Below, piece after piece: positions 57,085 through 64,000 of a stretch of DNA of 64,000 nt. The stretch is from G965220205 sp965220205 (GTDB lineage Bacteria > Chloroflexota > Dehalococcoidia > Lucifugimonadales > Australimonadaceae). The notes under the pieces were generated by a model. That model worked only from the letters and a program-made list of their open reading frames with translations, was not told the origin of the DNA and made no database searches. Where the stretch lies: NCBI GenBank assembly GCA_965220205.1, contig OZ244812.1, positions 558,001-622,000 on the forward strand, given 5' to 3'. The stretch's first letter is position 1. Every line of letters begins with the position of its first letter. The translations under genes were made by a program, and so were the position numbers.

Positions 57085-58458
57085 ATGCTGACGCAGGAAG
57101 ACAACGAACGACTGACACGGGTGGGACCGGGGACGCCGATGGGGAAGCTGCTGCGGTGGTACTGGCACCCGATCGCGGCAGACGCCATGTTGCACGAGAA
57201 CCCGGTGCGGAAGGTGCGAATCCTCAGCGAGGACCTCGTCCTCTATCGGGACAGGTCGGGCAACCTCGGCTTGGTGCACGACCGCTGCGCGCACCGGTCC
57301 ACAGGTCTGCAGTTCGGCATCCCGGACGTCGATGGGCTGCGGTGTGCGTACCACGGCTGGAAGTACGACGCGACCGGGCAGTGCATCGACACGCCGCTGG
57401 AGCCGCCCGGGAGCACCTTCAAGGAGAGGATCAGGATCAAGAGCTATCCGGTCCAAGAGATGGGAGGCCTGATCTGGGCGTACCTCGGAGAGACGCCCGC
57501 GCCGCTGCTGCCGCAGTGGGATATCTTCGTGCGGCCGAACACGTTCCGGCACATCGCCGGCACGATGCTCCCTTGCAACTGGCTCCAGTGCCTCGAGAAC
57601 GGCGGCGACCCCAACCACGGCACATACCTGCACGGCCACTTCTTCCGGTACGTCCTCGAGCGCGACCGCGAGCTTGGGAGGCCGGTCAATCAAGAGGCCC
57701 TTGATTTTCTGGAGAACGAGTGGCACATGGTGGCTCCGGCGCCTGACTGGGACGGCACTATCACCGACGAGATGCGTCACGAGTACCGGGAGATTCGGAC
57801 CGAGCAGTACGAGCACGGCCAGCGGAAGTTCATGCACCACCTCCGTCCGGTGAAGGGCGGCGTGGAGAAGGTGTGGAGCGAGCACACGGTCGTTGTGTTC
57901 CCGTACATGCGGCGCGGGCAGATCGGCGTGCCCATCGACGATACCCACACCTGGCACATCGTGTACTTGACGTACACGCCCGATCCGAGCATCGAGACGC
58001 CGCAACAGGATGTCATCCCCTACTTCGAGCCGCCGTGGCGGCACGAGAACGGGGAGCCGAACTTCAGTTACATCACCGCGCAGGACGAGCTGGGCTGGTG
58101 GTCGCAAGGAGAGATTACCGACCGGACACAGGAGCACCTCGGGTACAGCGACACCGGGATCATCAGCATGCGGAACCTCTTCAAGGAGCAACTCCAGATC
58201 GTCGAGGACGGCGGCGAGCCGATGAACGTGTTCTGGGACCCGGAGAAGAACCACGAGATGCCGATGATTCCGGGCGGCCAGGAGCGTCGCGGCGAGGGCG
58301 GACAGCCACGCTTCACCTTTGACACTCAGCATCACAGCCCGGTGTTCGACCAGTTCTTGGAGCTCTATCAGCGCGACCGAGCGCTGAAGGCCTCGCGCCG
58401 GCAGGGCCCGCCGCCGCGAGAGTTGGTCAAGCGCATCGTCGTCGTCCCTGCTCCGTGA
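57085..58458 (+). CDS. Rieske oxygenase, second subtype
   Basis: 457 aa, starting MLTQEDNERLTRVGPGTPMG. Cluster ligands are C68-x-H70 and C87-x2-H90. The catalytic motif ENGGDPNHGTYLH has D175, H178 and H183, related to the enzyme at 50573. It has a longer C-terminal tail than its paralogs, Arg/Lys-rich and probably flexible. ATG 57085 follows a weak GGGGGA. Likely co-transcribed with the LigB-bicupin-AKR genes unless the palindrome at 57011 terminates. Confidence 0.94.
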   Translation: MLTQEDNERLTRVGPGTPMGKLLRWYWHPIAADAMLHENPVRKVRILSEDLVLYRDRSGNLGLVHDRCAHRSTGLQFGIPDVDGLRCAYHGWKYDATGQCIDTPLEPPGSTFKERIRIKSYPVQEMGGLIWAYLGETPAPLLPQWDIFVRPNTFRHIAGTMLPCNWLQCLENGGDPNHGTYLHGHFFRYVLERDRELGRPVNQEALDFLENEWHMVAPAPDWDGTITDEMRHEYREIRTEQYEHGQRKFMHHLRPVKGGVEKVWSEHTVVVFPYMRRGQIGVPIDDTHTWHIVYLTYTPDPSIETPQQDVIPYFEPPWRHENGEPNFSYITAQDELGWWSQGEITDRTQEHLGYSDTGIISMRNLFKEQLQIVEDGGEPMNVFWDPEKNHEMPMIPGGQERRGEGGQPRFTFDTQHHSPVFDQFLELYQRDRALKASRRQGPPPRELVKRIVVVPAP

Positions 58459-58540
58459 CGCGCGTTCCGGAGGAGGCTGCGCGGCGCGGGGACGGCGCCT
58501 TGTCGAGAGGGTCGTCGCGCCGTCGGTCCGCCGCTGTCGG

Positions 58541-58569
58541 TTGACTGGAATAGGCAGGGCTTGTATCTT
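58541..58569 (+). promoter_or_regulatory. Sigma70-type promoter for the peptide-type ABC operon
   Basis: TTGACT (58541-58546), 17-nt spacer, TATCTT (58564-58569), about 95 nt before the ATG at 58668. No operator-like dyad is evident around it. Confidence 0.6.
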
Positions 58570-58667
58570 ACGGCGCGCGCCGGGGCCGCCATGATTGCGC
58601 GGGGCCAGGCGTCCCTAGCGCACATCCGACAGGGTAATCGGCGTGACCCGAGAAGGAGGCCACGGAC

Positions 58668-60488
58668 ATGGTTCGACGGAGCACAACTGGCGTCAGTGGC
58701 CTAGTATCAGGGCGATTTGCATTACTCGTCGGCGCGATGCTTGCGGTCGCCGTGCTGTTCGCGGCATGTGGCCCCGACCCGACGGCGACGCCGCGTCCGA
58801 CTGCGACTCCGACGACGGCGCCCGAGCCTACCGCAATGGTCGACGACTCGATGACCGACGCCATGCCGTCGCCTACCGAGCCGGACACCGGCGGCGCCCC
58901 CGCGCCGACTCCCACTCCGGTTCCCACGCCGACGGCGACTCCCGATCCGGTGATTCGGGGCGGCGTCGTCTCGTTCAGCCGCGAGATCCCCTCGCACTTG
59001 GACACTACCGACGGCCGATGCGGCCGGTCGGTCAACCAGGGCTTCCACTCGATGGTCCACGACAGCCTGATCGGTCACCCCTCGGGCCCCGGATCGGTGA
59101 CGTCGAGCAGCGAGATTGTCGGCTACCTGGCCGAGGAGTGGGAAACGATCAACCCGAGGACCTACCGCTTCACGCTGCGGGAGAACGCGCGTTTCGCCGA
59201 CTTGCCCCCGGTCAATGGGCGCAGGGTGACCTCGGAGGACGTCAAGTTCAGCCTGCTGCGGTACGCCGCCGCCCCTGAGTGCGCTCCTGAGACCCAGTCG
59301 ATCGCCTCGATCGACACGCCCGACGACCGGACGGTGATCGTCAACCTGAGCGAGGAATTCGCCCCGTGGTTGGACGCGCACGCGGAAAGCCAGGCGTGGA
59401 TTCTTCCCCAGGAAGCCGGCACGCCGGACCCCGAGGCGCCTGGCGGCGTCTACTTCCGAGAGGTTGAGAACGTCATCGGCGCCGGTCCGTTTGTCCTCGA
59501 CGCGTTCGACGAGACCGGGGAGGCGATGAGGCTCGTCAAGAACGACAACTACTGGAACGCCGACCTGATCTACATCGATGCAATCGAGACGGACAACATC
59601 CCGGACTACTCGACGGAGTTCGGCAAGCTGATGAACGGCGAGCTGTCGTGGCTGGGCTCGGTCGACATAGCAACGTTGCCGTTGGCGCGGAACAACCCCA
59701 ACCTGAACATCTATGAGACGACGCGTTCCGGCAGCACCACGTGGTACATCGCGGTGTCGAAGCCGCCGTTCAACGACGTGAACGTGCGCCGCGCGATGGC
59801 GTTGGCGTACGACCAGACCGAGTTCATCGAGGTGAACGGCGGCGGGGTCCGCCGGTGCGGTCTGGTCGGGCTGACGGGGCCGAGCTCGAGCATCTGCGAC
59901 GAAATCTCGGCCGAGTCGAGGCGATGGTGGCTGGACGAGGCTGACGACGTCGAACTGGCCAAGCAGCTGCTGGCTGACGCGGGATACCCGAACGGTTTCC
60001 AGATGACGATCAACATGTCGAGCAGCGAGTCGCTGTACCGCCGGTACAAGCCCGACCTATTCGCCGCTCAGATGGCGCGGGTGGGCATCGAAGTGACCGA
60101 TATCGAGAGGATCGATCGGGCCACCCACCGCCGCGTCTACATGGCCAGCGGGGACTGGACGGGCGTCGGCGTCACCACGGGCGACCCCAACACGGTGTGG
60201 CGCCGGATCAACACGTTGACGCTCGGTGATTATCTCAACTTCAACGACCACATCAACGATCCCTACATCATCGAGCGGGTGGACGAATACAAGCGGACTA
60301 TCGACAAGGCCCGGCGAGACCAACTGGTGCGCGAGATCGGCGAGCAGGCGGCCTCCCAGGTCTACGCTCTGCACCTGCCGACCGAGCCGCAGTTCTCCGC
60401 CTGGCCGACTTCGGTGCAGAACCTGAGCCCGATGACCTCCCGCGACGATAGCGGTCGGCAGTGGGCGGGAGTGTGGTTGGAGCCGTAG
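58668..60488 (+). CDS. Family-5 extracellular solute-binding lipoprotein (peptide/nickel type)
   Basis: 606 aa. It has a signal peptide with lipobox FAAC (Cys34), a Thr/Pro/Ala-rich linker (DPTATPRPTATPTTAPEPT and a second TPTPVPTPTAT block) up to about residue 96, then an SBP_bac_5 domain: EIVGYLAEEWETINPRTYRF, LRENARFADLPPVNGRRVTS, DVKFSLLRY, VRRAMALAYDQTEFIE and a C-terminal AGVWLEP. It captures oligopeptides or other linear or cyclic organic solutes outside the membrane and delivers them to the two permeases encoded next. Confidence 0.94.
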   Translation: MVRRSTTGVSGLVSGRFALLVGAMLAVAVLFAACGPDPTATPRPTATPTTAPEPTAMVDDSMTDAMPSPTEPDTGGAPAPTPTPVPTPTATPDPVIRGGVVSFSREIPSHLDTTDGRCGRSVNQGFHSMVHDSLIGHPSGPGSVTSSSEIVGYLAEEWETINPRTYRFTLRENARFADLPPVNGRRVTSEDVKFSLLRYAAAPECAPETQSIASIDTPDDRTVIVNLSEEFAPWLDAHAESQAWILPQEAGTPDPEAPGGVYFREVENVIGAGPFVLDAFDETGEAMRLVKNDNYWNADLIYIDAIETDNIPDYSTEFGKLMNGELSWLGSVDIATLPLARNNPNLNIYETTRSGSTTWYIAVSKPPFNDVNVRRAMALAYDQTEFIEVNGGGVRRCGLVGLTGPSSSICDEISAESRRWWLDEADDVELAKQLLADAGYPNGFQMTINMSSSESLYRRYKPDLFAAQMARVGIEVTDIERIDRATHRRVYMASGDWTGVGVTTGDPNTVWRRINTLTLGDYLNFNDHINDPYIIERVDEYKRTIDKARRDQLVREIGEQAASQVYALHLPTEPQFSAWPTSVQNLSPMTSRDDSGRQWAGVWLEP

Positions 60489-60641
60489 GGGCACAGCGTT
60501 AGCAAGCGCACAGCGGCGGCTTCACATGCATAGAGGCCGCCGCTCGCGCCATCCGGGGCCCGGGGCCGAGTCGCATAGTCTCGGCGGGCCTCGTGGGGAT
60601 TGTGGCCGTACGTAGCGCCCGGCCGCGGGTTGCGGGAGAGC

Positions 60642-61598
60642 ATGCGCACCTACGCACTCAGACGGCTCGCTCTGATGGTCCCGTCGGTCTTCATCGTGGC
60701 CACGGTGTCCTTCATCCTGCTGCGGATCATCCCAGGGGACTCGATCGACGCCTACATCGAGGAGTTGGCCGAGCAGGGCGCGCTGCTGGTCGATCCGGAC
60801 GCCCTCCGGGCCAAGCTCGGCTTGGACCGTCCTTTGCATCTCCAGTACCTCGACTGGTGGCAGGGCGTCTTCGTCGGCGACTTTGGCACGTCGATCCAGA
60901 ACAACAAGCCCGTGCTCGATCAGATCCTCCGCCGCCTCCCCGCGACGATTGAGCTCGCCTTGCTCACGCTGACGCTTTCGACTGTATGGGCGGTCGTGGT
61001 CGGCGTGCTTGCGGCGATGTACCCGGACTCGCCGGTCGACTACCTAGGCAGGGGCATGGCGATTCTCAGCTCAGCGATGCCCAGCGTGTGGGTCGCCACG
61101 ATGGTGGTCATCCTGCCGGCTATCTACTTCGGCTGGACGCCGGACATCGAGTTCGTCGCGTTCACCGACGACCCGCTGCGGAACCTGAAGCAGTTCGCTA
61201 TTCCGGCGCTCATCGGCGGAGCGTTTGGGTCGGCGTCGGTCATGCGCATGACGCGGGCCATGGTGCTCGAGGTCAAGCGAGAGGACTACATGACGACGGC
61301 CCGCTCGAAGGGGCTGCGCGAGTCCGTCGTCATCACGCGCCACGGGTTGAAGAACGCGATGATTCCGGTGCTGACGGTGATCGGCCTGCGGCTCCCCAGC
61401 ATCATCGACGGCAGCGTCCTGATGGAGGCGGTCTTCGGCCTGCCTGGAATGGGACGCTACGCCGTCGAGGCGATCCGGTTCCAGGACTTCCCCGCGGTGC
61501 AGGGGGTCGTGTTCGTCTTCGCGTTGTTCACGCTGGTGGTGAACCTCATCATCGACCTGCTCTATGGGAGCCTGGACCCGAGGATTCGGTACTCGTGA
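60642..61598 (+). CDS. ABC transporter permease, DppB type
   Basis: 318-aa inner-membrane protein. The N-terminus MRTYALRRLALMVPSVFIVA is followed by the DppB-type motif GLDRPLHLQYLDWW and GDFGTSIQ. The EAA-loop region is DYMTTARSKGLRESVVITRH and the C-terminus GSLDPRIRYS is the usual DppB ending. ATG 60642 has GGGAG upstream. It should pair with the DppC-type subunit at 61668. Confidence 0.94.
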   Translation: MRTYALRRLALMVPSVFIVATVSFILLRIIPGDSIDAYIEELAEQGALLVDPDALRAKLGLDRPLHLQYLDWWQGVFVGDFGTSIQNNKPVLDQILRRLPATIELALLTLTLSTVWAVVVGVLAAMYPDSPVDYLGRGMAILSSAMPSVWVATMVVILPAIYFGWTPDIEFVAFTDDPLRNLKQFAIPALIGGAFGSASVMRMTRAMVLEVKREDYMTTARSKGLRESVVITRHGLKNAMIPVLTVIGLRLPSIIDGSVLMEAVFGLPGMGRYAVEAIRFQDFPAVQGVVFVFALFTLVVNLIIDLLYGSLDPRIRYS

Positions 61599-61667
61599 CG
61601 CACAGGGCTCAGACGAGCCCATGCACGGAGCGCTGCGGTAGGGACGGCAGAGGAGAATCGACGAGCG

Positions 61668-62576
61668 ATGGCCGAAGTCGTAGCGGGCGAGGGCTCAGGA
61701 GGGAGCGCCGAGGTCAAACAGCCTCGCACGGGCGCGGCCGACCTGCTGGTGCGCTTGGTCAAGACGAAGCCCCTGGGCTTCTTCGGGCTCATCGTCATCA
61801 CGATTCTCTTGATTACGGCCACGTTCGCCGAGCTGATTGCTCCCCACGGCTACAACGAAGTGGACGTCCTGTCCGCGCTCCAGTCGCCGAGCTGGCAGCA
61901 CTTGATGGGGACGGACAACCTAGGCCGGGACTTGTTCAGCCGGATCGTGTTCGGGGCGCGCATCTCGGTGTTCGTCTCGCTTGGCGCGGTGACGGTGGCG
62001 TTGATCGGCGGCTACATCATCGGGATGACCAGCGCCTACTACGGCGGATGGCTCGACCATCTGCTGCAGCGGTTCGTCGATGGGTGGATCGCGCTTCCGG
62101 GCATCATCGTGCTGCTGGCCCTCAGTCAGCTGCTGCCGCGAGGCGTCGTGACGATCATCCTCGTGATCGGCATCGGCTTCGCAATCCGGAACTCGCGGAT
62201 CGTGCGGGGGCAGGTGCTCTCGATCAAGGAGCGCGACTACATCAAGGCGGCGCGAGCGTTGGGCATGAGCGACGCGCGCATCATGCTCTCTCACATCATG
62301 CCCAACACGTTCGTCCCCATGCTCATCGTGGCGACCGGCGAAACGGCGTCGGCCATCCTGCTGGAGACTTCGCTGAGCTTCCTGGGGCTGGGCGTGCCGC
62401 CGCCGTACCCATCGTGGGGCGGGATGATCGGAGGCGAAACGCGATTCTATCTCGGGCTCGCCCCGTGGCTGCTGATCTTCCCAGGGCTGGCGCTGACGGC
62501 GGTCGTCTTCAGTTGGATGGTATTCGGCGACGCGCTCCGCGACCTGCTGGACCCCCGGCGTCACGGCATGGAATGA
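61668..62576 (+). CDS. ABC transporter permease, DppC type
   Basis: 302 aa with the OppC N-terminal membrane segment (LGFFGLIVITILLITATFAE), the HLMGTDNLGRDLFSRIVFGA signature, the EAA loop DYIKAARALGMSDARIMLSH and LETSLSFLGLGVPPPYPSWG. The C-terminus GDALRDLLDPRR is typical. DppD/DppF ATPases would normally follow; instead a zinc-ribbon/propeller gene comes next, so the ATPases are encoded elsewhere. Confidence 0.94.
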   Translation: MAEVVAGEGSGGSAEVKQPRTGAADLLVRLVKTKPLGFFGLIVITILLITATFAELIAPHGYNEVDVLSALQSPSWQHLMGTDNLGRDLFSRIVFGARISVFVSLGAVTVALIGGYIIGMTSAYYGGWLDHLLQRFVDGWIALPGIIVLLALSQLLPRGVVTIILVIGIGFAIRNSRIVRGQVLSIKERDYIKAARALGMSDARIMLSHIMPNTFVPMLIVATGETASAILLETSLSFLGLGVPPPYPSWGGMIGGETRFYLGLAPWLLIFPGLALTAVVFSWMVFGDALRDLLDPRRHGME

Positions 62577-62634
62577 AGGCCCGGGGCCGAGGCTCCCGGC
62601 GCGCGCTCGATGCGGCGCTCACGACGGCGGACGT

Positions 62635-64000
62635 ATGAGCAGCGCTGTCGTGAAAGATGAGTGGTGCTGTGCGGTCTGCCTGACCGCGAACCCTGCCAGC
62701 ACGGACTACTGCGGCCACTGCTGGGCGCCGAGGGAGGCGATGCAGGAGCCCGGTCCGGACGTCGTGTGGCGAACGCGCCTGCGCCGTCTGCGGGAGCGGC
62801 GGCGAGGCGTTGCCGTCCGGGTCGCGTTCGCGCTGGCAGTCCTCATCGCTCTCTGGTTGGCGACCGGCACACCGGGGCTGAGCCCCTCGCTGCCGAGACC
62901 GAGCTCCGCGGTCGGCCCCGCTACGTCGCCCGGAGCTTGGGCGATGGCGGGCTACGACGCTGTGCAGTCGTTCGCCCCTGCCGGAGGGACGCCGGGACCG
63001 GAGCGCCGGGCGTGGGCGTTTTCGTTTGAGGGCGCCGAGGCAGCGCCGCCGGTAGTGGCCCATGGGGTCGTCTACCTCACGGTCAGGCCCGACCGCGTCC
63101 TCGCTCTCGACGTCGATACCGGCGCGCTGAGGTGGGAACGGCGGCTCGCGGGCCCATTGCACGGGTCGCCCGCAGTGACGGACGACGCGGTCATTGTCGC
63201 GCAGGCGCCGGGGATGGTGACTGGCCTGGACCGCAACTCGGGACGAGTGGTCTGGGACCTGGAGGCCGAGAGTCTGCTGTTCGCGCCGCCCTCCGTCCAC
63301 GAAGGAGCGCTCTACGTTGCCTCGGCAGAGCGCAAGCTGGTCGCGATCGACCTCGCCGCTCTGGCGCCGCTCTGGACCGTGGACCTCGAGCGCGCCGTCT
63401 ACCGGGCGCCGTCGGTGGACGGCGAGTACATTGCCCTGGCTGCCGACGTGGGGACGTTGGACATCCTCGACCTGGAGACGGGAAAGCTCCGGTTCTCCTT
63501 CGGGCCGGCGCGCGACGCCCTCGTACAGAGCCCGATTCTCCTTGGCGAGTCGGCGATCATCGCTCGCGGGGGGCGCGTGTACGCGGTCAACAGCGCCGAG
63601 GAGACCGGCTGGTTCGAGCGACGGGCGCGCTCGTTCGAGACGCAGCTGTTCGCGTGGGGACTGCGCTCAGCGCCTCCGGAGCTGGACGGGCTGCGCTGGT
63701 CGCAGCGGGTCTCTCCGGCTGACCTCGCGGGGCTCGCCGCGAGGGAGGAGGTCGTCTACATTGCCACGCGCGATGGGCAGTTGCACGCCCTCGACGCGGA
63801 CTCGGGAGACGTGCTCTGGTCGAAGACCGGCTTGGCCGAGATTGCGGCGCCGCCGGTCGCCGGGCCGCTCTATGTCTACGTGGGGACGCTCGCGGGAGAC
63901 GTGGCCGTATTCGATCGGCGCGACGGACGCCCGGTCCGCCAGATCGCGACTGGTGTTCCGATCGATGGCTCGCTCACGCTGGCGGAGGGCGCCCTCTTCG
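62635..64000 (+). CDS. Zinc-ribbon, membrane-anchored PQQ-type beta-propeller protein (3' end beyond window)
   Basis: At least 455 codons, still open at the window end. The N-terminal cytoplasmic zinc ribbon is C12-x2-C15 and C26-x2-C29 (CAVCLTANPASTDYCGHCW). A basic stretch RLRRLRERRRG precedes one transmembrane helix at about 59-77 (VAVRVAFALAVLIALWL). Then come at least seven propeller-type repeats such as RVLALDVDTGALRWERRL, MVTGLDRNSGRVVWDLE and QLHALDADSGDVLWSKTG, resembling BamB/PQQ_2 propellers. It likely senses or scaffolds outside the cell rather than oxidising, as no PQQ ligand set is obvious. It lies 58 bp after the DppC-type gene and may be co-transcribed. Confidence 0.82.
   Translation, partial: MSSAVVKDEWCCAVCLTANPASTDYCGHCWAPREAMQEPGPDVVWRTRLRRLRERRRGVAVRVAFALAVLIALWLATGTPGLSPSLPRPSSAVGPATSPGAWAMAGYDAVQSFAPAGGTPGPERRAWAFSFEGAEAAPPVVAHGVVYLTVRPDRVLALDVDTGALRWERRLAGPLHGSPAVTDDAVIVAQAPGMVTGLDRNSGRVVWDLEAESLLFAPPSVHEGALYVASAERKLVAIDLAALAPLWTVDLERAVYRAPSVDGEYIALAADVGTLDILDLETGKLRFSFGPARDALVQSPILLGESAIIARGGRVYAVNSAEETGWFERRARSFETQLFAWGLRSAPPELDGLRWSQRVSPADLAGLAAREEVVYIATRDGQLHALDADSGDVLWSKTGLAEIAAPPVAGPLYVYVGTLAGDVAVFDRRDGRPVRQIATGVPIDGSLTLAEGALF

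Overview
The window is 64 kb of GC-rich bacterial chromosome (mostly mid-60s percent G+C by eye), densely coding, with no rRNA or tRNA that I could see. The gene content suggests a heterotrophic Chloroflexota bacterium of the Dehalococcoidia/SAR202 type. The basis is a large set of phthalate-dioxygenase-like Rieske oxygenase paralogs, lipoproteins with Thr-Pro linkers right after the lipobox, many TIM-barrel amidohydrolases and LLM/cupin enzymes, and a DUF5679 zinc ribbon. This placement is inferred from gene content, not from a marker gene.

Layout. 1-10,055 (minus) is one long run: a family-1 solute-binding lipoprotein, amidohydrolase, two-domain ABC permease, amidohydrolase, bicupin, two Rieske oxygenases and a truncated aldo/keto reductase. 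10,302-15,935 (plus) begins with another Rieske oxygenase. It is separated from a zinc alcohol dehydrogenase gene by a low-GC AvaI/BsoBI-type restriction-modification island lying between two perfect 37-bp direct repeats. The dehydrogenase has one in-frame TGA exactly at its catalytic zinc cysteine. 15,955-17,509 (minus) holds a tandem HNH-like protein and a collagen-like lipoprotein. 17,547-22,528 (minus) is a Rieske oxygenase plus a three-subunit molybdenum hydroxylase. 23,109-34,420 carries a MetE-like enzyme, an Ldh2-type dehydrogenase, MFS, cupin, MBL and LLM genes, and a plus-strand operon (TenA-like, HpaI-like aldolase, isochorismatase-like, dienelactone hydrolase, amidohydrolase). A complete IS5-family element (34,509-35,701, TSD TTAG) interrupts a small DUF6504-like gene. 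36,229-39,419 has cfa, an MFS gene and a VapBC pair with a promoter/operator overlap. 39,595-58,458 is a second catabolic region: two LigB-type extradiol dioxygenases, three Rieske oxygenases, a formamidase/esterase/hydroxyacid dehydrogenase/TPP operon, and NIPSNAP, gentisate-dioxygenase-like, Gfo/Idh/MocA, SDR, nitroreductase, bicupin and aldo/keto reductase genes. 58,668-64,000 is a dipeptide-type ABC uptake operon ending in a truncated zinc-ribbon/beta-propeller protein.

How the genes may work together. Seven Rieske oxygenases, three bicupins (one gentisate-dioxygenase-like), two LigB ring-cleavage enzymes, several ring-fission-product hydrolases, an aldolase and dehydrogenases form a toolkit for oxidising and opening recalcitrant, probably aromatic or cyclic, carboxylated compounds. 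Two ABC uptake systems lack a local ATPase, and no ferredoxin or reductase for the oxygenases is present, so both must come from elsewhere in the genome. Intergenic gaps carry a shared set of modular palindromic repeats, one of which shows compensatory base changes between its two copies.
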